This document shows, piece by piece, positions 6,732-14,282 of a DNA stretch of 20,148 bases (position 1 is its first letter; every line of letters begins with the position of its first letter). The stretch comes from JBHIBA01 sp046758845 (GTDB taxonomy: Bacteria > UBA8248 > JACPRG01 > G963555815): positions 1-20,148 of the forward strand of contig JBHIBA010000050.1 of assembly GCA_046758845.1 (NCBI GenBank), read 5' to 3'. The position numbers and the translations under genes are program-made. Under the pieces are notes generated by a model. It was given only the letters and a program-made list of their open reading frames with translations, searched no databases and had not been told where the DNA came from.

Positions 6732-7118
6732 CTACTTAGATCGGATTAGTCTCCAAATTTGGTGGACATGGGGCGTGTCTCCGTTGTTGTAGAGGCTCGC
6801 CTTGTCCCCTTTGGTGACCTTCCACCTGCTGCCCGGGCCGTAGACGACCGACTTTCCTTCGCTCACGACCGTGAGCGTTCCCTGGATGGCCGTTCAAAAT
6901 CCTGTGTCAGGCACAACGTCGTTCTCAATCTTGGCGCCCGGTTCCAACCGAAACTCCTGAAGCTGGACCTTTTCGATCCCCGGAATGTCGGAAGGGAACT
7001 CGGCCAAGACCTTGAATGAGACTCCCGCGGGTAACTTTGGCTCCCCGGCCGTCGGGCTCGCCATCAATGCGAGGGCAAACACCAAGGCTGCCACCAAGAC
7101 TGCTGCTTTACCTCTCAT
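6732..7118 (-). CDS. Secreted cupin-like protein with an in-frame UGA at codon 75 (candidate selenoprotein or recent pseudogene)
   Basis: The ATG at 7118 has AGGGGGA eight bases upstream. The product begins with a Sec signal peptide (MRGKAAVLVAALVFALALMA, cleavage near ASPTAG), then a small beta-rich domain with PGAKIEN and, after the UGA, QGTLTVVSEGKSVVYGPGS and KVTKGDKASLYN, which read as cupin strands. UGA is at 6894-6896. The frame continues for 53 more codons to TAG at 6732 with the same G/C-rich third positions, so the stop interrupts an otherwise coding frame. A 7-bp stem with a GGUC loop (6877-6860) follows at 16 bases. It may be a selenoprotein of 128 residues, a gene recently killed by one substitution, or a base-call error. 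A truncated 74-residue product would lack half the barrel. It is divergent from gcvT-glyA across a 405-base gap. Confidence 0.6.
6860..6877 (-). promoter_or_regulatory. SECIS-like hairpin after the in-frame UGA
   Basis: Perfect 7-bp stem CGCTCAC/GTGAGCG with tetraloop GGTC on the minus strand. The loop begins 23 bases after the UGA at 6894-6896 and its first base is G. This is within the bacterial SECIS consensus as I know it (UGA-to-loop distance 16-37 bases, G in the first two loop positions). The loop bases match those of the E. coli formate dehydrogenase SECIS. No bulged U is seen in the stem, which counts against it. Confidence 0.4.
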
Positions 7119-7293
7119 CTTTTCTTCCCCCTGTCGATTTTTGTGGGAACCCAAGGAACTGCTCCGATTCTTGCAAACAGGATCCTAAGGGAAAAATTCC
7201 AAAATAGATCACTACCCGGATTTCGGTCGTGGGCCAGTTTGGAACGGATTAAGCCCCGTACGCAGCTTTGCCCACGGCTCTGTCATCATTTGG

Positions 7294-7398
7294 TGTAGCC
7301 CCGATCTGAGCGAGGACCTTCGGTCCGAGCGGAGATCGGGCCACGCCCGGCCGCGATTTCCGCGTGAGTCGGTGACCCTCGCTCAAATCGCGGCTACA
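7294..7398. repeat. 105-bp double-hairpin palindromic element
   Basis: Terminal inverted repeats TGTAGCC (7294-7300) and GGCTACA (7392-7398) enclose two hairpins in a three-way-junction layout. The first runs from CCGATCT to AGATCGG with a TTCG-type apex (about 7301-7330). The second runs from CCGCGATTT to AAATCGCGG (about 7351-7393). The form is like REP/BIME-type interspersed palindromes. It lies between the divergent cupin-like gene and gcvT-glyA; no other copy is seen in this window. The rest of the 7119-7523 gap holds only a possible -10 (TATGAT, 7480-7485) before gcvT-glyA. Confidence 0.65.
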
Positions 7399-7523
7399 AC
7401 GGAGAAAGGCAGGGGTCATTCAGAAAACTGACCCACTGCCCATGATTTTGTAGTCTTTCCCCTCCAAAGGCGAACGCTGTATGATGGCAGCGAGAGCCAT
7501 TCCCTTCAATCAGATGAGACCTC

Positions 7524-10232
7524 ATGACTGAAGAGTCGAAGAAGACTGTCCTGTACGACTGGCACCGGGACAACGGCGCCAGGATGGTCCCCTTCGGGGG
7601 CTGGGAGATGCCCGTCAACTACGCGCCGGGCATCCTTCAGGAGCACCTGGCGACCCGGAAAGGCGCGGGCCTGTTCGACGTCTCTCACATGGGAAGATTC
7701 CGCATCAGCGGAGAGGACGCCCTCCCTTTCCTGCAAAGCGCCCTGACCAACGACGCATCCGCCCTGGAGCCCGGAATGGCCCAGTACACCATCATCCCGG
7801 ATGAAGCGGGCGCGGCCATCGACGACGCCTACCTCTACCGCCACGGCGAGGAGAGCTTCCTCCTGGTCGTCAACGCCTCCAACACCGAGAAGGACTTCCG
7901 CTGGCTCTCTCAATCCCTCTCCCGCTTTCCGAAAGTGAAGCTGGAGGACATCACGTCCGAGCTCTTCTTGGCTTCCCTTCAAGGGCCAAACTCCAAAGCC
8001 ATCTTGGAGAAGCTGCTCGCCGACTCCGGACGGACGGGCCCGCAGGCCCTGCCGGACACCGAGCGAAACTCTTTCATCGCCGTGGAGATTGAGGGCTACC
8101 CGCTGACCCTCTCCCGGACGGGATACACGGGGGAACCGCTTTCCTTCGAGCTATTCACGCCGCGGGACTTCGCCCTGGAGCTTTGGAGGAGACTCGTCGC
8201 GGAGGGAAAGCCATTGGGCCTCCTTCCCGCAGGGCTGGGCGCAAGAGACTCCCTCCGGCTCGAGGCCGGGTATCCCCTCTACGGCCACGAGTTCGGAAAA
8301 GGACCCGACGGCCGCGACATTCCCATTTTCGCCGTCGCCCTCTCCCGGTTCGCGGTGAGCTTCTCGGACTCCAAGGGAGGATTCGTCGGCCATGAAGCCT
8401 TGCTGGGGCAGAGCCGGGAGATGACGGCGCGGTTGAGAGGCGAGCTGACGGACCCTCCGGGGGCCTGGATCGTTCCGCGAAGGGTCCTGCCCATCGCCGT
8501 CACCGGGAGGGGAATCGCCCGCCAGGGGCACGAAGTCTTTCTGCCCGCCGGCGAGGCGGTGGGGCGCGTCACCAGCGGGACGATGGTGCCCTACTGGAAG
8601 TTCGACAGCGAGGGCTTGACCTCCCGTCCGACGAACGAGTCCGGGCGCCGGGCCATCGCGCTGGCCTACGTACGCGCCGATCTGGAAGAGGGGCAGGAAC
8701 TGGAGGTCCGGGACGGCAGGCGGTCCCTGACGGCTGTCGTCGTCAAGGCTCACCTCAACGGCATGGCGCCGCCCTACGCGCGGCCCATCTTCCCCAAGGT
8801 CTCAGAGGAGGCGAAGCGCCGAGGGCCCCGCCCGCCCCTGGAAGAGCAGGGTTCCACCCTCGTGCATCGGGCCGTCCAGAACCACAAGTGGCGGCAGGCG
8901 ATGACGGTGAATCTGATCCCATCGGAGATCACCCCTTCCCCCGTCGTCCGTTTCTTGTCGATTACCGACCCCTCCGGCCGCTACGCGGAGCACCGGGCGG
9001 TGGAGGCCTTCGGCAAAAAGGAGGTCTATTACTACCAAGGGACGAAATTCATCCAGGACGTGGAGGACCGCCTGGTGGAGGCCATGCGAGAATTCCTCGA
9101 CTGCACCCAGGTGGAATGCCGCGTCCTGAGCGGTCAGATGGCCAACGCCGCCGTGTTCAGCGCCCTGACGGCCTACGTCAACCGGTACGAGCGGTACCGC
9201 GAACCCCTCCGTCTGCGCCGGGTGCTCAACCACCATCTGGGCAGCGGCGGACACCTCAGCGCCCAGCCCATGGGCGCGCTCAAGGACTTCGTGGCCCGCG
9301 ACCCGCTCACCCAAAGGCCGGCTGTCACCCAATTCCCCGTTCTTCGGGAAAATCCCTACCGGGTGGACGTCGCCCAGACGCTGGAGATCATCGAGGCCGA
9401 ACGGCCCGAGCTCGTGATCTTCGGCAAGAGCATGATGCTCCACCCCGAGCCGGTCCACGAGATCGCCCAGGCCGTCGGCGCCTTATCCGATCCTCCTCAC
9501 GGGCCCATCCTGATGTACGACATGGCCCATCCCCTGGGCCTTTACGGCCCGCACTTCCAGGAGCCCCTTGTCGAGGGCGCGGACGTCCTGACCGGTTCCA
9601 CCCACAAAACCTTCTTTGGCACCCAGAGGGGGATCGTAGCCAGCAACATCGAACAGGACGCCGACCTCGCCTACTTCTGGGACGCCGTCACGCGCCGGAC
9701 CTTCCCCGGAAGTGTCAGCAACCACCACCTGGGGACCCTCCTGGGACTCCTGATGGCCACGTACGAGATGAACGCCTTCCGGGACGAGTTCGCAGGCCGG
9801 GTGGTCCGCAACGCCAAGGCCTTCGCAAGGGCCCTGAAGGATGCGGGTCTGAACGTGGAGGGAGACCCGTCCGTCGATTACACCGAAACGCACCAGGTGA
9901 TCATCCGCCTGCCCTACGCCAACGGTCCCGAAGTCGCCGAACAGTTGGAGGAGAACAACATCATCGTCAACTACCAGGCCCTCCCCGATGACGAGAGTTT
10001 CACGGCCAGCAGCGGTCTTCGTCTGGGCGTACAGGAGATGACGCGCTTCGGAATGGCCGGGGCGGACTTTCGCCAGGTCGCCGGGCTCATCGCCGAGGTC
10101 ATCCTTGGGAACAAAAAGGTGGGCCGGGAGGTTGCGTCCTTCCGCGAAAGGTTCCTCAAGATGCATTTCTGCTTGCCGGAGCCCGAAGCGGAACCCCTCG
10201 TGGCAAGCCTCCTCGCAGCGTTGACAGGATAA
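7524..10232 (+). CDS. gcvT-glyA: Fused GcvT aminomethyltransferase - serine hydroxymethyltransferase
   Basis: A 902-residue protein with two complete enzymes. Residues 1-425 are GcvT (glycine cleavage T protein): PFGGWEMPVNY at 23-33, GLFDVSHMGR, LTND with Asp77 at the position of the catalytic aspartate, SRTGYTGEPLSFELF, and GLGARDSLRLEAGYPLYGHE. Residues 436-902 are a PLP-dependent SHMT-like domain: TVNLIPSEITPSP, the PLP-lysine motif TGSTHKTFFGTQRG (Lys695), and FPGSVSNHHLGTLL, features closer to archaeal than to E. coli GlyA. Both activities use tetrahydrofolate: GcvT makes 5,10-methylene-THF from aminomethyl-lipoyl-H, and SHMT exchanges it with glycine/serine. The fusion could couple the two, or the GcvT half may be a demethylase-type paralogue. 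No gcvH, gcvP or lipoate genes are nearby. No frame break occurs across the linker. The ribosome binding site is weak. Ends 60 bases from a convergent gene. Confidence 0.93.
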   Translation: MTEESKKTVLYDWHRDNGARMVPFGGWEMPVNYAPGILQEHLATRKGAGLFDVSHMGRFRISGEDALPFLQSALTNDASALEPGMAQYTIIPDEAGAAIDDAYLYRHGEESFLLVVNASNTEKDFRWLSQSLSRFPKVKLEDITSELFLASLQGPNSKAILEKLLADSGRTGPQALPDTERNSFIAVEIEGYPLTLSRTGYTGEPLSFELFTPRDFALELWRRLVAEGKPLGLLPAGLGARDSLRLEAGYPLYGHEFGKGPDGRDIPIFAVALSRFAVSFSDSKGGFVGHEALLGQSREMTARLRGELTDPPGAWIVPRRVLPIAVTGRGIARQGHEVFLPAGEAVGRVTSGTMVPYWKFDSEGLTSRPTNESGRRAIALAYVRADLEEGQELEVRDGRRSLTAVVVKAHLNGMAPPYARPIFPKVSEEAKRRGPRPPLEEQGSTLVHRAVQNHKWRQAMTVNLIPSEITPSPVVRFLSITDPSGRYAEHRAVEAFGKKEVYYYQGTKFIQDVEDRLVEAMREFLDCTQVECRVLSGQMANAAVFSALTAYVNRYERYREPLRLRRVLNHHLGSGGHLSAQPMGALKDFVARDPLTQRPAVTQFPVLRENPYRVDVAQTLEIIEAERPELVIFGKSMMLHPEPVHEIAQAVGALSDPPHGPILMYDMAHPLGLYGPHFQEPLVEGADVLTGSTHKTFFGTQRGIVASNIEQDADLAYFWDAVTRRTFPGSVSNHHLGTLLGLLMATYEMNAFRDEFAGRVVRNAKAFARALKDAGLNVEGDPSVDYTETHQVIIRLPYANGPEVAEQLEENNIIVNYQALPDDESFTASSGLRLGVQEMTRFGMAGADFRQVAGLIAEVILGNKKVGREVASFRERFLKMHFCLPEPEAEPLVASLLAALTG

Positions 10233-10292
10233 TCCCCAAGGATGGGAAAGTGGTCGCGGGGCGAGAAGGCGCCGGCCAGCGCCGGGGGGGAA

Positions 10293-10778
10293 TCAGTTGA
10301 ACATCGCGCGGAGCTTGGCGAGCTGGACCCGCGCGATCTGATAGTCCGGCTCTATCTCCAGGGCCTTCCTGAACTCCCTCATGGCCTGCAAATACTTCTT
10401 TTTGTGCAAATAGACGCGCCCCAGGTTCATGTGGGGGTAATGGTAGGACTCGTAGCGGACCGCCTGCATAGCCTTCTTCAGCCAGGGAACCGCCTCGTCA
10501 TACATCCCCTTCTGGATGTAGTAGGCCCCGATGTCGTTGTAAGGGTTGCCGAATTCCGGATCCGTCTCGATCGCCTTGTGGCACTCCTCGATGGCCCGGT
10601 CGATGTCCCCCTGGTGGCTATAGGCCCAGCCCAAAAACGTATGGGCCTCCGCCGTTGGACAGACTTCGATGGACTCCTTGTATAGCTCGATCGCCCTGTC
10701 CAGGTCGCCCTTGCGGTGATGTTCCCAGGCCCGCCCGAAAAGTTCTTCCGCCCCTTCGCGTTCCATCTCGTAACCCAC
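10293..10778 (-). CDS. Tetratricopeptide repeat protein
   Basis: A 161-residue protein made almost entirely of about four TPR units (roughly residues 9-42, 43-76, 77-112 and 113-147), each with the helix A/B pattern, for example AHTFLGWAYSHQGDIDRAIE and MNLGRVYLHKKKYLQAMREF, and the DP/EP ends of units two and four. No signal peptide or extra domain, so it is probably a cytoplasmic protein-interaction scaffold; the partner is unknown. I take GTG at 10778, which has GAGG seven bases upstream; an ATG four codons later is possible. It converges on gcvT-glyA, and about 210 bases separate its start from the STAS gene upstream on the same strand, so co-transcription is uncertain. Confidence 0.87.
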   Translation of the reverse strand: MGYEMEREGAEELFGRAWEHHRKGDLDRAIELYKESIEVCPTAEAHTFLGWAYSHQGDIDRAIEECHKAIETDPEFGNPYNDIGAYYIQKGMYDEAVPWLKKAMQAVRYESYHYPHMNLGRVYLHKKKYLQAMREFRKALEIEPDYQIARVQLAKLRAMFN

Positions 10779-10988
10779 CGAAACACCTCAAGGAGGAAAG
10801 AGATACTGCCGCCCCGAAGCCGGAAAACCTCCTTGCCGGGATTTGCCGTAAGACTTCAAACAAGCCTACTCATTATACAGCCTCTCCCCAAAAACTGTGG
10901 CTTCCGACCCGTTCGGCTCAGCCATCCTAGGAAATGGTCGGCCCCCTGAACAGAGTCATTTCGCTTATCCAGGAAGGCAACCCCTTGT

Positions 10989-11552
10989 TCATCGACCCGC
11001 AAGATGGCCCGCAACATCGTAGGCCAGATGCGGCGCCGGCTTCTGTTGAAAGGCACGTAATGCCTCTTCTTTCGTGTTGAAGATCTCGGATTTCCGCTCC
11101 GCTCGCAGGAGCCTCGAACGCAGCCGCTTCCCCGTCCCGCAAAGCCTTATCTCGCCCCCTGCCCGATTCAACTTCCTCAGGCAAGACAGGATGGCGCCAA
11201 GCCCGGAACTATCGACGAACTGCAGCTCGCTCACGTCCAATACAACCTTGGGGTTTGTCTCGAGCACAGGCGCGATGGCGCGCTTGAACTTTCGGGCGTT
11301 ATGCAGATTCAAGGTCTCTCCTTGCAGCACAACTACAGCTACGTCACGGAACTTGTCAATCGCTACGTCCACTAGGATGTCCTGCTTTAGGTTCTTTTCA
11401 CTTTCTTCACCAAGTCGATGTTGCGGCTTCCCATCAGGCTGAGGTTGTCCGACTTCCTCCAGGAACCGCGCGTTTCCAAGGCCAAAGCGTTTGCGAAACC
11501 TTTCTTGGGACGAAGATTGGAGGGTTTCCCCAGCTTTCCCTTTGCGCACCAC
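10989..11552 (-). CDS. STAS-domain protein (anti-sigma factor antagonist type)
   Basis: Residues about 63-165 form a STAS domain of the SpoIIAA/RsbV type: VAVVVLQGETLNLHNARKFK, VVLDVSELQFVDSSGLGAIL with the phosphorylatable serine in DSSGLG, GGEIRLCGTG, and the closing helix IFNTKEEALRAF. The family works by partner switching with a serine kinase anti-sigma factor. None is adjacent here, so the partner must be elsewhere. About 60 residues of polar, low-complexity sequence precede the domain. AAGGAG sits just upstream of tandem GTG codons (11552, 11549), which supports the long form; a GTG at 11372 (AGGA seven bases before it) would give a bare 127-residue STAS protein. The C-terminal tail after the domain is about 20 residues. 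Domain call secure, start uncertain. Confidence 0.82.
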   Translation of the reverse strand: MVRKGKAGETLQSSSQERFRKRFGLGNARFLEEVGQPQPDGKPQHRLGEESEKNLKQDILVDVAIDKFRDVAVVVLQGETLNLHNARKFKRAIAPVLETNPKVVLDVSELQFVDSSGLGAILSCLRKLNRAGGEIRLCGTGKRLRSRLLRAERKSEIFNTKEEALRAFQQKPAPHLAYDVAGHLAGR

Positions 11553-11586
11553 GCAACTCCTTCAATCTAAGGGGGGTGAGAGGGAG

Positions 11587-11858
11587 CTATAGGTCTTGTT
11601 TCTTCCTTGTCGCTCCGTCCTCTGCGTCACTTTCCCGCCTGCTCGCCTCGCCCTGAGCCTCAATTTCGTTCAGCCAGGGCAAGGCACGACCAAGGACAGA
11701 GCAAGTAGCGTGCCAAGGACGAAGCAGAACGACAAGACGTGCGTCCCACTCGCCAATACCAAAGAAGTTGCATCGATGAGCCAGCCGAAGCATCCCAATC
11801 GGAGTTGTTCCGACGCCGCTTCAGCCGGCCAGTTGATCCGCAAGTCCTGCTTCGCCAC
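11587..11858 (-). other. Possible frameshifted small membrane-protein gene or remnant
   Basis: Two overlapping minus-strand frames look like halves of one small protein. From GTG 11858 a 62-residue frame has a polar start (AKQDLRINWPAEAA) and a 27-residue hydrophobic stretch (ending GTLLALSLVV), and stops at 11670. In the -1 frame, coding-like charged sequence continues (LPWLNEIEAQGEASRRES, then a charged end) to TAG at 11587, 35 bases before the STAS gene. A single frame change would give an 85-90 residue single-pass membrane protein. No homologue is recognised and no strong ribosome binding site is seen. The rest of the 11553-12168 gap shows nothing I can support. Confidence 0.2.
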
Positions 11859-12168
11859 GGTCTAAACCCGCCTACGCAGGGGAGAACGTGTCCGGGCCCC
11901 CCCCGGGTCACAGCACAGCCCTTCAATAACTGTTTCAGCGGTACACTTTTGATACAGGTTGAGACACAAGGGCGCGTCCCAAGACATGTCATCCGACGTT
12001 TCCCATATCACCTCGTCGATGACACCACTTTGCCACACATCCGCATTCAACAGAAGCCGAGAACAGCGTTCGGCCAGGAGCAAAGCCTGGGACGCCGCCA
12101 AGTCGCCCCGAAGACGCCTCGGTCCCCCCGGACAATCAGCGCCCAGGTATCCGGCTCCCGGACTTCCC

Positions 12169-13335
12169 TCACTGGACCTCCTCCCAAACGGCCAACAAGC
12201 TCCCGCGGTCGATCGGACGGGGATTGGTCCGACACTGAACGCTGGACAAGACCGACCCCACTTTCTCCTGCGGCAGAGCCGTCTTGCGGCCGATGGCTCC
12301 AAGCCGACGGGGAATCCCCACCTCCTCCACGAGCCTTTCGATCCCGTCGGCCAAGGCCTCCGCCGAGAATATACCTTCCCCTCCTGGCCCCGGCCAGAGG
12401 GCGGGGGAGAGAGTCTCGGCAAGTTGGGCGTATCCTTCCCCGGCGAGCGCACGGTTGAACCGGATAACGGGCGGCAGGAAGATTGCGCACGCCACGCCGT
12501 GGGGAAGCTTTGCCAGGACCCCGAGGGGGTGCGCTAAGGCGTGGACGAGACCGAGTCCCGCGTTGCTCATGGCCATCCCGGCCATACAGCTCGCATGGAT
12601 CATGTCCTCGGCCGCGCCCGGATCGTCCCCGTCTTGCAGGTAGCGGCGGAGCGAGGCCCCTATCCGCCGCGCCGCGGCCAAGGAAAGCTCTTGCGTTAGA
12701 GGAGTTCGGAGGCGTGAGACGTAGGATTCCACCGTGTGGCTGAGGGCGTCGAGGGCGGTCTGTGCGGCCACCGCTCTCGGGAGGCTGGCCAACAGGTCCG
12801 GGTCCAAGACCGCCAAGCGGACGAAGAGGGAGGGGCTTTTGATGACCATCTTCTCCCGCTTCTGTAGATCTGTGATCAAGGAGGCGGAACCGGCTTCACT
12901 CCCCGTCCCGGCGGTTGTCGGGATCGCCACCAGGGGGGGAAGCGGAGAGGGGTAGGCGTCGCGGGCCCCTTGGTAATCGGAAGCGGATCCGCCATTTGAG
13001 GCGACAACGGCGGCGGCCTTCGCCGCGTCAATGGAGCTTCCCCCGCCCAGGGCGATGATCCCGTCCGCCGCCGATTCGCGAAAGGCGTCCGCCGCTGCCC
13101 GGACCACCTCAACGGACGGGTCGGCAGAGACCTCCTCGAACGTGGCGACGGAAAGGCCGGCCTCCTCGAGGCCCGATGCGACGCGGCCGAGGATTTCCGA
13201 CTGAGCGATGCCCGGGTCGGTGATGACCAGGGGTCTGCTGACGCCGAGGTTCCGGACCTCCTGGCCGATTCGCAAGGACGATCCCGCCCCTGCGAGGACG
13301 GTCCCCGCCGTCTGAAAGCGAGTCACGTTCGTCAT
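12169..13335 (-). CDS. Iron-containing (type III) alcohol dehydrogenase
   Basis: An NAD(P)-dependent Fe-ADH-superfamily protein of 388 residues, full length. Seen: the nucleotide-binding glycine motif ALGGGSSIDAAKA at 95-107, IPTTAGTGSE at 138-147, and the four metal ligands Asp196 and His200 (LDALSHTVESY), His265 (GLVHALAHPLG) and His279 (LPHGVACA). His269 takes the place of the second histidine of the family signature. It would oxidise a primary alcohol or reduce an aldehyde or maleylacetate-like ketone; the substrate is not predictable. The ATG at 13335 is preceded by GGAGGAAGG. It is read away from the M24 operon across a 947-base gap, and no gene follows closely, so it looks monocistronic. 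Confidence 0.93.
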   Translation of the reverse strand: MTNVTRFQTAGTVLAGAGSSLRIGQEVRNLGVSRPLVITDPGIAQSEILGRVASGLEEAGLSVATFEEVSADPSVEVVRAAADAFRESAADGIIALGGGSSIDAAKAAAVVASNGGSASDYQGARDAYPSPLPPLVAIPTTAGTGSEAGSASLITDLQKREKMVIKSPSLFVRLAVLDPDLLASLPRAVAAQTALDALSHTVESYVSRLRTPLTQELSLAAARRIGASLRRYLQDGDDPGAAEDMIHASCMAGMAMSNAGLGLVHALAHPLGVLAKLPHGVACAIFLPPVIRFNRALAGEGYAQLAETLSPALWPGPGGEGIFSAEALADGIERLVEEVGIPRRLGAIGRKTALPQEKVGSVLSSVQCRTNPRPIDRGSLLAVWEEVQ

Positions 13336-13599
13336 TTCCTTCCTCCCGCCGCGGGTGACCTCACCCCCGCAGCCTGGTTTCCTCGCAGCGGAGGTCGCCC
13401 GGATTTTCGCGCGCTTCCGATACCGAGAACCATCTCTTAATCCCCTATTTTATTAAAAATCGGGCGGAAAAAGACTTCTACCTCAAGCAGAGGGCCAGAA
13501 AAGAACAAGAGAGATTGTAAGAAAGTCCTTGCCAAGGCAGGAAAATTGCGATGAACAGGTACAGAAGCATATGGGACGTTCCCTCCGGAACAAGAGAAA

Positions 13600-13816
13600 A
13601 TCCCAGGGGGCGCTTTTTGGGCACTTGCGTGCCGGCCGCACTGCGGTTGGAGGCGCGTGCGCTTAAGCCGGGCGTCTTTGGCGCACACCTTCCGATAGGT
13701 GCTTAACCAGGCACGCCAGTGCAGATACCTGACGCGGTGCGTCCGGCCCCCCTGGACCCCCCGGAAAACTTTCTTTTCGCGAAAGAGTGCGGCCCTGCAG
13801 GGCCGCACTCTTTCGC
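13600..13816 (-). repeat. Dispersed hairpin/G-tract repeat, copy B (interrupted)
   Basis: Read on the minus strand, a perfect 38-bp palindrome (13779-13816, centre CTGCAG, ends GCGAAAG/CTTTCGC as in copy A) is followed by GAAAAGAAAGTTTTCC and GGGGGGTCCAGGGGGGCC. The closing arm of the second hairpin, CCAAAAAGCGCCCCC, is displaced to about 13604-13619. So about 125 bases (13621-13744) lie where copy A has only the hairpin loop. Same spacing and order as copy A. Confidence 0.7.
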
Positions 13817-13893
13817 CTAAAACTGGCCAAGGAATCACGCCATCGAGGGGAGACCGACAACCGGTCCAGCCAATCCCACACTCAACCCACGCA

Positions 13894-13973
13894 GGCCGAG
13901 CCAAAAAGCTCGGCCGTCAAAAGTTTTGCTGGGGGGGCGGGGGGGCGCCTTACAAAAAGCGCCCCCCGCAAAG
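13894..13973 (+). repeat. Dispersed hairpin/G-tract repeat, copy C
   Basis: Hairpin GGCCGAGC/GCTCGGCC (13894-13901 with 13908-13915, loop CAAAAA), then AAAAGTTTTGCT and a G-tract, then a GC-rich hairpin with AAAAA in its loop ending at 13973. From 13919 on it matches copy A (2518-2573) with one substitution and one single-base deletion. It faces away from copy B, so B and C form a divergent pair around the 38-bp palindrome. The first 160 bases of the 13336-14282 gap show nothing recognisable. Confidence 0.8.
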
Positions 13974-14053
13974 AACTTTCCTCTCAAATCTCCCTCGCGC
14001 CGGTGGGCGGGCTCACCATCCGTGTCTCATATGTCTTGAACCAGTACGCACCC

Positions 14054-14083
14054 TTGACACCCCCCCTTGAGAGATCCTATAAA
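14054..14083 (+). promoter_or_regulatory. Sigma70-type promoter for the M24-SDR-amidase operon
   Basis: TTGACA (14054-14059) and TATAAA (14078-14083) with an 18-base spacer, near consensus. Transcription would begin near 14090, giving a leader of about 190 bases before the ATG at 14283. Confidence 0.6.
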
Positions 14084-14127
14084 CGTGCGAAGCTACCCCA
14101 TCATAAGTAAAAGAACCGTTCAGAGAA

Positions 14128-14184
14128 TGCCCCAAGACTCATCGTTCGGGACCTATCGGGCCCCGACGACTGATTCGTGGGGCA
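14128..14184 (+). promoter_or_regulatory. Structured leader upstream of the M24 gene
   Basis: TGCCCCA (14128-14134) pairs with TGGGGCA (14178-14184), and inside it CGTTCGGG can pair imperfectly with CCCCGACG, giving a long stem-loop in the 5' leader. No U-tract follows and no riboswitch class is recognised, so it may be incidental or affect mRNA stability. Confidence 0.3.
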
Positions 14185-14282
14185 AAGAACTGAGCGGACG
14201 CGCTTGCCCCGTTCTTGGCCCCGGCGCGGAGAGGAATTTTTACCGGGAGTGCCTTGAGGGGCTTCGGGCCTGAGGTCGCGAC

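Noticed and set aside
7399..7523. Possible glycine riboswitch upstream of gcvT-glyA.
   Set aside because: Only a small bulged hairpin (GGCAG...CTGCC, about 7410-7442) is seen; the conserved tandem aptamer elements are absent.
11873..11895. CCCGCCTACGCAGGGGAGAAC resembles a type I-E CRISPR repeat core.
   Set aside because: Only a single copy is present, with no spacer-repeat periodicity and no cas genes.
11862..12168. Minus-strand frame ending in GGARTRSPLRRRV, possibly a gene remnant.
   Set aside because: No conserved domain recognisable; most of the frame overlaps the alcohol dehydrogenase in another frame.
13437..13904. A 155-codon minus-strand frame across the repeat region.
   Set aside because: It is formed by the repeat elements themselves (FRGVQGG and APPG-type runs) and does not behave like a gene.
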